NCBI GenBank assembly: GCA_944324645.1
Contig: CALUXB010000001.1
Location: forward strand, 310,001-374,000
Source: an uncultured Elusimicrobiales bacterium
GTDB taxonomy: Bacteria > Elusimicrobiota > Elusimicrobia > Elusimicrobiales > Elusimicrobiaceae
Direction: 5' to 3'
Length of the DNA: 64,000 nt
Program-made: the position numbers and the translations under genes
The notes under the pieces: model-generated
Database searches by the model: none
What the model was told of the DNA's origin: nothing
What the model saw: only the letters and a program-made list of their open reading frames with translations
Shown here: piece by piece, positions 25,437-34,135 of the stretch
How the letters are laid out: every line of letters starts with the position of its first letter
How positions within the stretch are numbered: the stretch's first letter is position 1

Positions 25437-27719
25437 ATGGCAGAAATGGAACCCCAAAAGACCGAAGCCAAAATTATAGCCTTAAACAGCCCCAAGGAAG
25501 GCGCAGGGAAAACGACCTTGACGCTGAACTTGGCTTTAGGCTGGGCGGGGATACAGAAACGGCCGGTGCTCATCGTGCCGCTGGACCCGCTTGCCCGCCA
25601 GGAACACAGCTTTTATTTGGATATTAAAAAGCCGGTCAGCGTGGCGGATATTTTGCGCACCTTAGGCAATGCCAATATTGCCGTGGTGGGGGGTTTATTG
25701 CGTGGGAAAGTGTCTATGTCCCAATGGGGTGTGGGCGTATTGCCGTTGGGCAATACTCGCGCGCAGGTGGCTTCCATCAGCCCTAAAATTTTGATTCCTA
25801 TTTTATCGCGCCTTTCCCAGACGTTTGATATTTTCTTAGACGTAGATTCTTCTTTTCCTATGCAGGCGTTTTCTTTTGATATCGCCGATAAGATTTTTTG
25901 GGTTTCAAATGCCACCCGCACGCATTTAAATTCTACGGTGCAGCTTTTTAACGATTATAAAGAACAGCGCTATCCGATGGAGCGTGTGAGCGTAATTTGC
26001 AACCAATACGATATGCCGGGCTCTATTCCTTATGAAGAGGTAGAGCGCTTTTATAATTCACTGGGGCGCGATATTGATGTTTTCTTGCCGTGGGACGAGG
26101 GCATTATGGCCGCGTCTAACCGCAAGGAAGTGGAGATTATTTCTAATCCCCAATCCGAATGGATAAAAGGCCTTCGCTTGGTGCTGGCTAAGATACGGGA
26201 TTTAGCGCCCGCTCCGAAAGATTGGACGGCTTCTGTAACCGATGATGAATTTACTCAGGCTGCCAAAGAAATTTGGAATCCTATTGTAGGGGCAGGGGCT
26301 GCCGGTGCCCACGTGGAAAGCCACGTGGCTGTAGAAGAAGAAGGAGAAGCCGGTCGGACGAAACTGTCCTTTTGGGACGATTTAAAACAAAAAATCCATA
26401 AAGATGTGGTGCGCACCCTGGAGATTGAACGCATCGTAATTAGCGATGAGAGCACGGCCAGCGCGCAAACGCGCAAGCGAGTGGCGGCTATTGTAGATGA
26501 TATCTTGCAGAAACAGCCCAATTTGCAGTTTTCTCGTGATCAGCGCACCCGCTTTGCCTCGGAATTGCTGGATGAAATTTTGGGTTTGGGCCCTTTGGAA
26601 ACATTGATGCGTGACCCCAGCGTTACAGAAATTATGGTCAATGCCTTTGACAAAATCTTTATTGAGCAAAAAGGTAAATTGACCTTAACCAAGTATAAAT
26701 TTAGAAACAATGAGCAAGTGGTGCAGGTAATTAAGCGTATTGTGTCTCCGCTGGGGCGCCGTATTGACGAATCTGTGCCGTTGGTGGACGCACGTTTGAA
26801 AGATGGCTCCCGCGTCAACGCCATTATTGCGCCGTTGGCGGTGTCCGGCCCGACGCTGACTATTCGTCGTTTCTCGCAGAAACCGTTCGGCCCGGAAGAT
26901 TACTACCGTTTCGGTACCATCAGCCCGGAATGTATGGAATTTTTGGAGAAATGCGTGCGTATCCGCAAAAACATTATTGTGTGCGGTGGTACCGGTACCG
27001 GTAAAACGACCTTTTTAAACGCATTATCAGGCTATATTGCTGACGATGAACGTATTATTACCGTAGAAGATACGGCGGAGCTTCGTTTGCAGCAGCCGCA
27101 CTGGGTGTCTTTGGAAAGCCGTCCGCCCAACGTGGAAGGAAAAGGGCAGATTACTATTCAAGATTTAGTGAAAAACTGCTTGCGTATGCGTCCGGACCGT
27201 ATTGTGGTAGGGGAGTGCCGCGGCGGAGAAGCTTTGGATATGTTACAGGCGATGAACACCGGTCACGAAGGATCTCTGACCACTATTCACGCCAACACGC
27301 CTCGCGACGGGCTGTCCCGTCTGGAAGCAATGTGTATGCAGGCCAGCGCCGATTTGCCTATTTTTGCTATCCGTGAGATGATCTCTTCGGCTGTAAATAT
27401 GATTGTGCAGCTGTCGCGTTTTTCTGACGGGTCCAGAAAGGTAACCTATATTACCGAGATGCACGGCCAAAAAGATGGGGAAATCCAATCTACCGATCTC
27501 TTTCGCTATGTGCAGACCGGGGTGGACGAAAATGGCAAAGTGCAGGGTGTATTTGCTCCCACGGGCAATTTGCCCACTTTTTATCGGGATTTCCAGGCTA
27601 AAGGCGTGCCGGTGCCGGAAGAGGTATTTACCAAAGGCGCGGTCAAATTGGGTCCTAACGGAGAGCCGGACTTGTCTTCTATGACAAACGTTCCGCAGCC
27701 GCCGGCAAAACCGCAGTAA
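25437..27719 (+). CDS. CpaE-CpaF fusion: MinD-like ATPase plus Tad pilus motor ATPase
   Basis: This 760-residue protein combines two Tad proteins that are normally separate. Residues 1-260 are a ParA/MinD-type ATPase with deviant Walker A KEGAGKTT (20-27) and an Asp strand DIFLDVDSS, matching CpaE/TadZ, which localises the machine. Residues about 310-720 are CpaF/TadA: P-loop GGTGTGKT (517-524), Asp box RPDRIVVGECRGGEA (585-599) and His box GSLTTIHAN (612-620). A low-complexity linker (about 283-308) joins them. No stop or frameshift interrupts the frame. It is followed by tadB and tadC. Confidence 0.92.
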   Translation: MAEMEPQKTEAKIIALNSPKEGAGKTTLTLNLALGWAGIQKRPVLIVPLDPLARQEHSFYLDIKKPVSVADILRTLGNANIAVVGGLLRGKVSMSQWGVGVLPLGNTRAQVASISPKILIPILSRLSQTFDIFLDVDSSFPMQAFSFDIADKIFWVSNATRTHLNSTVQLFNDYKEQRYPMERVSVICNQYDMPGSIPYEEVERFYNSLGRDIDVFLPWDEGIMAASNRKEVEIISNPQSEWIKGLRLVLAKIRDLAPAPKDWTASVTDDEFTQAAKEIWNPIVGAGAAGAHVESHVAVEEEGEAGRTKLSFWDDLKQKIHKDVVRTLEIERIVISDESTASAQTRKRVAAIVDDILQKQPNLQFSRDQRTRFASELLDEILGLGPLETLMRDPSVTEIMVNAFDKIFIEQKGKLTLTKYKFRNNEQVVQVIKRIVSPLGRRIDESVPLVDARLKDGSRVNAIIAPLAVSGPTLTIRRFSQKPFGPEDYYRFGTISPECMEFLEKCVRIRKNIIVCGGTGTGKTTFLNALSGYIADDERIITVEDTAELRLQQPHWVSLESRPPNVEGKGQITIQDLVKNCLRMRPDRIVVGECRGGEALDMLQAMNTGHEGSLTTIHANTPRDGLSRLEAMCMQASADLPIFAIREMISSAVNMIVQLSRFSDGSRKVTYITEMHGQKDGEIQSTDLFRYVQTGVDENGKVQGVFAPTGNLPTFYRDFQAKGVPVPEEVFTKGAVKLGPNGEPDLSSMTNVPQPPAKPQ

Positions 27720-27731
27720 GGTGCATAGATT

Positions 27732-29357
27732 ATGAAAAGAACCGCATTCTGGGTTTTATTATTGGTGTTTTCCTTGGGTGTTTTTGCGCCGCAAGGGCTT
27801 TTTGCGCGGGCATTGGATAGTCAAGATAAGCGTAAAATTGAATGCGCTATGTTCAAAATGTATGTGCTGGGCAATTATTTTGATGTCAGCAAACCTATTG
27901 AGCAAAAGGAATATGAATACCCTGCGGTATGTGGTGCCTCGCTAAAAGGCAAAAAGGTAACTATGCCGGAGTGGTTTCCGGAAGAGCTCAAACGGATGGA
28001 TGCAGTAAAGGTTGTATATATTGAAGGAGAGGGCACGCTGAGTGAAGCGACCTTGTGGTATCGTACTTTTTCCAACGTATATGCGTATTTGGCCCGTGCC
28101 AATGATTCTTTGGACCGCAGCAAACCGGTGGTACTGGAACAACTTTCCCGCGGATATGTGGGCAACCGTATCAGCTTGGTAGCCAACTTAGACCGGTTAA
28201 ATAAAGAGTTGGTGCGTGGGCAAGAAGTGTTTAGTATGAAAGACAGTATGGGCGGCCGTGCCCGTTCTATGCTGGCGACGCTGGAGTTTATGAACCGGGA
28301 ATTTTATAGTACTATAGAATCTTTTACCAGCCCGGCTGCAGAAAAAGAGGATAAATACCGCAAATCGGTAATGGCGGTGGTTGTGTCGGCCAATCAGTTA
28401 TGGAGTGAGTTTCGTTCCGCTCCGATTCCGATGAATCCGCCAGATGCCCAAATGTTCCGCACGACGGAGGGCGAAAGATTATTTAATATGCTGATGCTGA
28501 TTTTGGGCTCGGTATTAGTTGCCTACGCCGTCTATTTGTTGTTAGAGAATAAAAAAGAGTTTATTTTAGAAAAATGGGACGATTACCGTGTTAAAAGCGT
28601 GGCCTGGGCCGAAGATTTTAACCGCCAATTTTTAACCATTGATGTGCGCTATATAGTGTTCGGTACGGTGATTGTATTTGGCTTGTTTGGTTTATTAATG
28701 GGGTTTTCTACGGGTGGATTTGGCGGTGTATTTGTATTCTTATTGTTTGTGGCGATGGGGGCTGTGGTTTCTGTGCGCATTCCTCCTATTGTGTTGGATA
28801 GATTAAAAAAGAGCCGCGGCCGCAAAATTAATGCACAGTTAATGGATTCGCTGATTTTGCTGTCCAACTCGTTGCGCTCCGGTATGGATATTGTGCAGGG
28901 GTTTGAATTGGTGTCACACGATATGCAGCCGCCAATTGCCGATGAATTTGGCTTGGTAATTAAAAATTACCGGCTGGGTACCCCATTTGAAAAGGCGCTG
29001 GAAGGGCTGGATGACCGTGTGGAAAGCCGTATGCTTTCTTACACGATAAAAGCGATTGTTATTCAGCGGCAGGTGGGTGGTAATTTGACGGTCATTTTCT
29101 CCCGCTTGGTGGAAAATATCCGCGAGGAGAGCAAATTAGAAGAAAAACTGGACGCAATGACCGCCCAACAGAAGATTCAGGCTATTGTGGTGGGTATTAT
29201 GCCGGTCATAATGTTAGGGGTAATGTTTATGTTCCGTCCCGATGAAATGATTTCTTTCTATACTACGCCGATAGGTTTGTTCATTTTGTTTGGTTGTTTC
29301 GTCTGGATTATGATAGGAATGAAACTTATTCAAAAACTGGGAGAGGTAAAGGTATAA
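27732..29357 (+). CDS. tadB: TadB-like inner-membrane platform with a periplasmic head
   Basis: This 541-residue protein is much longer than typical TadB (about 300). The C-terminal half is a type II secretion F domain (about 360-480; MDSLILLSNSLRSGMD, VGGNLTVIFSRLVENI) with membrane segments near 306-326, 328-348, 485-503 and 513-533. The N-terminal half has a signal peptide (about 1-26), a helical, presumably periplasmic domain (about 27-250, two Cys) and a further membrane segment (252-271). The platform protein transmits motor action to the growing pilus. The extra domain is of unknown function and may contact CpaB or the secretin. Confidence 0.88.
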   Translation: MKRTAFWVLLLVFSLGVFAPQGLFARALDSQDKRKIECAMFKMYVLGNYFDVSKPIEQKEYEYPAVCGASLKGKKVTMPEWFPEELKRMDAVKVVYIEGEGTLSEATLWYRTFSNVYAYLARANDSLDRSKPVVLEQLSRGYVGNRISLVANLDRLNKELVRGQEVFSMKDSMGGRARSMLATLEFMNREFYSTIESFTSPAAEKEDKYRKSVMAVVVSANQLWSEFRSAPIPMNPPDAQMFRTTEGERLFNMLMLILGSVLVAYAVYLLLENKKEFILEKWDDYRVKSVAWAEDFNRQFLTIDVRYIVFGTVIVFGLFGLLMGFSTGGFGGVFVFLLFVAMGAVVSVRIPPIVLDRLKKSRGRKINAQLMDSLILLSNSLRSGMDIVQGFELVSHDMQPPIADEFGLVIKNYRLGTPFEKALEGLDDRVESRMLSYTIKAIVIQRQVGGNLTVIFSRLVENIREESKLEEKLDAMTAQQKIQAIVVGIMPVIMLGVMFMFRPDEMISFYTTPIGLFILFGCFVWIMIGMKLIQKLGEVKV

Positions 29358-29360
29358 GCT

Positions 29361-30245
29361 ATGACAATGCTCTCTTTGGTGCTAATGTTCATTTTGTTAA
29401 TAGGCACAGCATCTGTGTTTGTGGCCGTGTTTGCTTTGCTGGCCCCTAAACGGGAAAAAGAGCAAATTGTAGATGTGGCCGCCCAGCGTTTTAAATCTTC
29501 TTCCAGTTTTGCGCGTTTGCAGCCGGAAACGAAATGGATAGACCGCTTGGCGGTATTTTGTTTAAACACATTCCATTTGGAACGCCCATTGGAGCAAATG
29601 CATATGCAGTTGGGCAGCCCCGATATACCCCAGCCGGTGGATATTTTGTACTACAAAATCATATCGGCCTTGCTTTTGCCGGTAGCTATAATGTTAATGT
29701 TTCAGACGGTGTGGGGCGTGTTGTTTTTGCCTTTGGGTTTTTATTTGCCGGATGTGCTTTTAAAGAGCCGCATTCAAAAAAGACAAGCCGAGATTTTGGG
29801 TAATTTTTCCACCACGGTGGATTTAGCGGCATTGATTATTGAGTCCGGCCTGGACTATTTGACCGCTTTTGAGAGAATTATCAATATTGCCAAAAAGAAA
29901 ACTATTTTAGAAGAAGAGCTGGAAAAGACACTCAATGAAATTAAACTGGGTTATTCCCGCCGTGAGGCGTTGGAGCGTTTTGCCAACAGAACAGATGTAC
30001 AGGAAGTGCGTTCTTTGGTGGGGCTAATTATACAGTCTGATGAATTAGGTACCAGCTTGGTAGATTTGTTGCGCAACTTTTCGTCTGATTTGCGCAGCCG
30101 CCGTATGAGCCGGGCCGAAAAATTGGCCGCCCAGGCATCTACTAAGATGTTATTTCCGTTGTTTATATTTATATTCCCAACGATTTTTATTTTAATTTTG
30201 TCTCCGATGATTAAGGGTCTGCTTTCGCAGGGACTCAGCTTTTAA
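29361..30245 (+). CDS. tadC: TadC inner-membrane platform protein
   Basis: This 294-residue type II secretion F-domain protein starts 3 bases after tadB. Two hydrophobic N-terminal segments are followed by the cytoplasmic helical bundle (VDLAALIIESGLDYLTAF, LGTSLVDLLRNFS, about 145-255) and a final hydrophobic segment. TadB and TadC form the paired platform of Tad pili. Length is normal. Confidence 0.9.
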   Translation: MTMLSLVLMFILLIGTASVFVAVFALLAPKREKEQIVDVAAQRFKSSSSFARLQPETKWIDRLAVFCLNTFHLERPLEQMHMQLGSPDIPQPVDILYYKIISALLLPVAIMLMFQTVWGVLFLPLGFYLPDVLLKSRIQKRQAEILGNFSTTVDLAALIIESGLDYLTAFERIINIAKKKTILEEELEKTLNEIKLGYSRREALERFANRTDVQEVRSLVGLIIQSDELGTSLVDLLRNFSSDLRSRRMSRAEKLAAQASTKMLFPLFIFIFPTIFILILSPMIKGLLSQGLSF

Positions 30246-30259
30246 GAGGATAAAAATTT

Positions 30260-31639
30260 ATGAAAAAATATCTTTTGCTTACCTTGGCCGTTTCTGTAGC
30301 TGCCGCCGCTGCAGCCGCGCCGTTGCGCCAGCCTAATCCTATTCGCCAGCACGGGAAAGAGGAAGGGATGATATTAGACCTTAATAAGATTACCTTGGGC
30401 ACGCTAAATGATGTGGAAGAGAAAAAACAATATCTCTCTACGGTTCAGCTGGAGAAACAGCGTATTCAAAATTATATGCTGCGCCAAGTATATGAAAATG
30501 CTTATACACTGTATCGCCGCGGGGACTATCAACGGGCGCAGGAAATGGCCCAAACCATTTTAAGCATAGACCCAAATTTTACCCAAGCTTCCACCTTGGC
30601 CAAACAGGCCAGCCATATGGGAGCCTATGGCACTACGTCTGAAGCGGAAGTGATAGAAGCTAAATTCCAAGAGGCAAACCGTATGTACGACTCGGGCCGC
30701 TTGGTGGAAGCGAATGAAAAATTAGATGAGATTTTGACTATTCAGCCGCATAATTCAAAGGCTCTTTCTTGGAAGAAGCGGATTGATAAAGATATTGCCC
30801 AGGAATATAGCCGCCGTGGTAATGTGGCCTATGACCAGCAGGATTACCAGCGTGCGTTGGATAACTGGTATAACGCGTTGCTTATACGCAAAGATGACCC
30901 GGCCTTAGTCAATAAAATTGCCCAAACGGAAAATTTACTGCGTAAGCAACAAGTCAAAGAGGCTATGGAAGAAGCAATGAATTATTATAACCAGGGCCGC
31001 TTTGTGGAATCTTATTCTGTGTTTGAGCGGATTACTAAAATTCAACCAGGCGATACGCGTGTGCAAAAATATATGAGTCAGCTTAAAGATGAAATTGCTC
31101 AGACCTATTTTACGGCGGGCAATAAATCCTATAGCGCCCAAAAGTATGATAGTGCGATTAGCTATTGGACCAATGCTAAAAAATGGGGGGCGGACTCTGC
31201 TTATATGGACCGTTTGATTAAAAAAGCCCGCAATGCCAAAGAAGAAGCTTTAAGACGCAAACAAGAAGCTATGCGCAAAGCCGCGGAGGCTGCTGAGAAA
31301 AAGGCTGAAGAAGAAGCGCAGATAGACGAGCCTATAGAAACTGTAACCGTGGAAGGGGACGGCTTGGCTCCGTTAGGCACAGGCGGTGCTGCAGGCGGTG
31401 CTGTCTTAGGTCCTGACGGGAATGTAGTCACACAAGGGATAGGAGCGGCTGCCGGCCGCGTATCTGCGGAAGCCAGCGCAGCTTCCCGCCAGAAATATAT
31501 TGAAGGGTTGGATGCTTTTAACCAAGACGATTATGAACGCGCCAGAGCGGCCTGGATTGTGGCCAAACAACTGGACCCGGGCAACACCGATGCGGACCTG
31601 GGTTTGCGTAAAGTGGAGGAGCTGACCGGTATCCGGTAA
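30260..31639 (+). CDS. Exported TPR-repeat protein (TadD-like position)
   Basis: This 459-residue protein has a signal peptide (cleavage near AAA-AP, residue 20) and about six TPR units, for example YTLYRRGDYQRAQEMAQTIL, ANRMYDSGRLVEANEKLDEI and FNQDDYERARAAW. A coiled segment (about 320-355) and a Gly-rich stretch precede the last repeat. TadD, a TPR protein (lipoprotein in other species), helps secretin assembly; this gene occupies that position, but the lipobox is absent. AGAGGA precedes the ATG. Confidence 0.8.
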   Translation: MKKYLLLTLAVSVAAAAAAAPLRQPNPIRQHGKEEGMILDLNKITLGTLNDVEEKKQYLSTVQLEKQRIQNYMLRQVYENAYTLYRRGDYQRAQEMAQTILSIDPNFTQASTLAKQASHMGAYGTTSEAEVIEAKFQEANRMYDSGRLVEANEKLDEILTIQPHNSKALSWKKRIDKDIAQEYSRRGNVAYDQQDYQRALDNWYNALLIRKDDPALVNKIAQTENLLRKQQVKEAMEEAMNYYNQGRFVESYSVFERITKIQPGDTRVQKYMSQLKDEIAQTYFTAGNKSYSAQKYDSAISYWTNAKKWGADSAYMDRLIKKARNAKEEALRRKQEAMRKAAEAAEKKAEEEAQIDEPIETVTVEGDGLAPLGTGGAAGGAVLGPDGNVVTQGIGAAAGRVSAEASAASRQKYIEGLDAFNQDDYERARAAWIVAKQLDPGNTDADLGLRKVEELTGIR

Positions 31640-31645
31640 GCGGCA

Positions 31646-32764
31646 ATGAATATGAAACTGACATCTAAGTGGACTTTGTGGTTTGTATTGGTGTCGCTGT
31701 ATGCGGCTATCATTGGCGGGTTATTTTATTATAACTTGTTCAAGTTTGTGTTTGATAAAAAACTGCAAAATGAGATGGTGGAAATGGTGCGTTTCCGCGC
31801 GCCGCTGTTGGTGTCCAGTTTGTCCGCCCGGCCTAGAAGTGATGCCACTTTCCGCGAGGCGGAAGTAATGAAAGCTTGGAAAAGAAATGACGACCGCATT
31901 AAAAACTTGGTGTATTTGAACGATGACGGCTCTATCCGCTGGCACGAAAACACGCAGTTTTTGAGGATGTCTTATTCCGATTATAATAATGAGGTCGTTT
32001 TTGATACGCCGGTAGTTCCAATGGCAATCCGCGACCGGGTGCCCAAAGCCATTATGTTTGATGACGGTAACTATTATGATATGGCTATTCCGGTGTTGGC
32101 AAAAGATGTAGTGGCGGGGGTGGTCAATATTACCGTTTCGCGCCAGGAAGCCAAGTCGCTTATCCGCCAGTCTATGGTGCGTTATGCAGTAGGCGCATTT
32201 ATTATGATTTTGCTCATTGGCGGGGTGTTGTATCTGTTCCTGTTATTAAAAATTATCCGTCCGTTGGAAGGGTTAAAAGACGGGGTGGATTCCGTTTCGT
32301 TGAATCGGTTGGAGTTACCCTATACACCCAGACCGGACGAAATTGGGGATGTGGCCAACTCTATTACGGCCTTATTGGCGCGCATTAAAGAGGATATTAA
32401 AGGGTTGGAGAATGTGGAAATTATGTCCCTGGAGAAAGAACAAAAATGGTGGAAAACTATTTTGGCTGTTACGGTGCCTAAAGGGGCCCGGGCTTTGGTC
32501 ATTGATGAAAACAACAATATTTTATACACCAATTTTGAAATGAATATTAAGAAAAAAGGACCGGTGCATTTGTTAGATATTTTTGATGGACGGCAACAAA
32601 GCATTATTCAAGTGGTGGGGGAAGCTTTGGAAAATCCCACCAAAGTGTTGCGCGGCAATGTGATAAATAAGGATGTGAAGTGTACAGTAAAGGCGGTGCA
32701 GCTTCCTGACGATGCTGGGAAGAACCGTATGATACTTGTGCTGGAGCCGGAAAAATCTTTATAA
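31646..32764 (+). CDS. HAMP-PAS membrane sensor without a kinase domain
   Basis: This 372-residue protein has TM1 (about 9-29), an extracytoplasmic sensor region with Cache-like features (about 30-175; a VYLNDDGSIRW strand), TM2 (about 178-200), a HAMP linker (about 200-255; IIRPLEGLKDGV, PDEIGDVANSITALL) and a C-terminal PAS-like domain (about 270-370; ALVIDENNNILYTN). No H-box, ATP-binding, GGDEF, EAL or chemotaxis domain follows. It lies 6 bases after the TPR gene within the pilus operon. It may pass a signal to the kinases further downstream. Confidence 0.78.
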   Translation: MNMKLTSKWTLWFVLVSLYAAIIGGLFYYNLFKFVFDKKLQNEMVEMVRFRAPLLVSSLSARPRSDATFREAEVMKAWKRNDDRIKNLVYLNDDGSIRWHENTQFLRMSYSDYNNEVVFDTPVVPMAIRDRVPKAIMFDDGNYYDMAIPVLAKDVVAGVVNITVSRQEAKSLIRQSMVRYAVGAFIMILLIGGVLYLFLLLKIIRPLEGLKDGVDSVSLNRLELPYTPRPDEIGDVANSITALLARIKEDIKGLENVEIMSLEKEQKWWKTILAVTVPKGARALVIDENNNILYTNFEMNIKKKGPVHLLDIFDGRQQSIIQVVGEALENPTKVLRGNVINKDVKCTVKAVQLPDDAGKNRMILVLEPEKSL

Positions 32765-32795
32765 TAAATAAGGGGTGTGCCCCTCGGGAGAGTGT

Positions 32796-33068
32796 ATGAA
32801 AGTAGAAATCAAAAAAATTGGTATTTTAAATGTGATTTTTTCTGTATTCCCTGTAGCTGTTTTTGTGGTAATGCTTATTAGCGGCATTATGGGAATGTTC
32901 AGCCCTGAGGTATCGTTTAACCTCTCGTTTATTATGAATATGATTATGTCCGCCATTGTGAACACCTTGTTATTCTTGGTGTTTGCCGTTTTCTTTTTGC
33001 TGGCATATAATATCCTGTGCGGCATTGGCATCCGTGGGGTATGTATAGAGCTGGAAGACAAAGAATAA
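32796..33068 (+). CDS. Small two-helix membrane protein
   Basis: This 90-residue protein has two hydrophobic segments (about 11-32 and 41-70) and an acidic tail. ATG 32796 is chosen for GGGAGAG three bases upstream; a GTG at 32775 has no such site. The layout resembles DUF3566-type membrane proteins, but I cannot confirm this. It sits between the HAMP-PAS sensor and the thioredoxin-fold gene. Confidence 0.65.
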   Translation: MKVEIKKIGILNVIFSVFPVAVFVVMLISGIMGMFSPEVSFNLSFIMNMIMSAIVNTLLFLVFAVFFLLAYNILCGIGIRGVCIELEDKE

Positions 33069-33096
33069 ATTCCATAGGTAGGAAGGAGAAAAAGGG

Positions 33097-34041
33097 ATGA
33101 AGAAATTAGTTTTATTGATGGCAGTTTGTTTGATGGCTACCTCTGCTTTTGCTGCGGCAAAAACGACGGCTAAGAAAGCAAAGAAAGAACCAGCCAAACC
33201 AAAAATTGAGTTTGTGGTGGTAGAATCGGCAGAATATGATGCGGGAAAGCAAGATCCTCAGTTGGCGCCCAGTTTAGCTGCTTTTTTGGGCGGGGAAGCT
33301 GAAGTAACGGCTTTGACGTACGAACAAGCCCAGCAAGACCCCAAATTGGCTAATTTGGATTATAGCTTTTTGCCTTTGTATTTAATTAAAAAAACGTCTG
33401 ATATTCGTACCAAACTGGAACAGCAAATTGCCGCCGGCTATGTGCAGGAAAATGATGATTATTTGATTTTCCCGCATATGACGTTAAGCGGGGTTTATCG
33501 TGAAAAAGAAGCGCGCCCCAATACATTGGAAATCTTTGTTATGTCTCAGTGCCCTTTTGGCGTGATGGCCGAAAATAAGATTATTGAAGCACAAAAAGAG
33601 GGGAAAATCCCAGAGACGGCAACGCTTGAGCTGCATTATGTGGTCAGCTATAATCCGCAGACAGGCTTTCAGTCTCTGCACGGATCTGCTGAATGGGAAG
33701 AAAACATCCGCCAATTGTTAATTGCCAAATATTACCCTAAAAAGTTTTGGAAATATTTGGAAATCCGCAATAAAGATTATCGGTCCAGCCGTTGGGATAA
33801 GGCGATGGAAGAAGCCGGCATTAACCCCAAAAAAATTATGAAGAAGTTTGATACCGAAGGGGTGGAATTGCTTAAGCAGGAAGCTGCCTATGCTACAGAA
33901 ATGGGTGCCAATGCTTCTCCGACCTTTATATGGGAAGGAAAAGAAGTGCTGGATTTTGGAGGCATTTCCAAAAAGGCCGGCTTTGAGTTTTTTAACTTAA
34001 ATCGGCGTGGTGCTGCAGCAGAACAGCCTGCATCTTGTTAG
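33097..34041 (+). CDS. Exported thioredoxin-fold protein with a single active-site Cys
   Basis: This 314-residue protein has a signal peptide (cleavage near residue 20), a Lys/Ala-rich linker, an N-terminal alpha/beta part (about 37-135) and a DsbA/glutaredoxin-like domain (about 140-300). The redox motif is CPFG (C152) in VMSQCPFGVMAEN, where DsbA has CPHC. A cis-Pro loop is seen at ASPTF. The only other Cys in the mature chain is the very last residue. It could be a reductase or chaperone for Cys-rich envelope proteins such as those encoded at 16647 and 46351. AAGGAG precedes the ATG and a terminator follows. Confidence 0.78.
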   Translation: MKKLVLLMAVCLMATSAFAAAKTTAKKAKKEPAKPKIEFVVVESAEYDAGKQDPQLAPSLAAFLGGEAEVTALTYEQAQQDPKLANLDYSFLPLYLIKKTSDIRTKLEQQIAAGYVQENDDYLIFPHMTLSGVYREKEARPNTLEIFVMSQCPFGVMAENKIIEAQKEGKIPETATLELHYVVSYNPQTGFQSLHGSAEWEENIRQLLIAKYYPKKFWKYLEIRNKDYRSSRWDKAMEEAGINPKKIMKKFDTEGVELLKQEAAYATEMGANASPTFIWEGKEVLDFGGISKKAGFEFFNLNRRGAAAEQPASC

Positions 34042-34066
34042 TTGATATTGTATTTTAATACGACCG

Positions 34067-34099
34067 GCGGGGGCTTGGAGTTTCCGGGCCCCCGCTTTT
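34067..34099 (+). terminator. Terminator inside the pilus locus
   Basis: GCGGGGGC (34067-34074) pairs with GCCCCCGC (34088-34095), followed by TTTTA. It separates the Tad structural genes from the histidine-kinase genes and may end or attenuate the first transcript. Confidence 0.8.
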
Positions 34100-34135
34100 A
34101 AAGAAAAGCGTGGATATTGAAAACTAGAGGTATCT

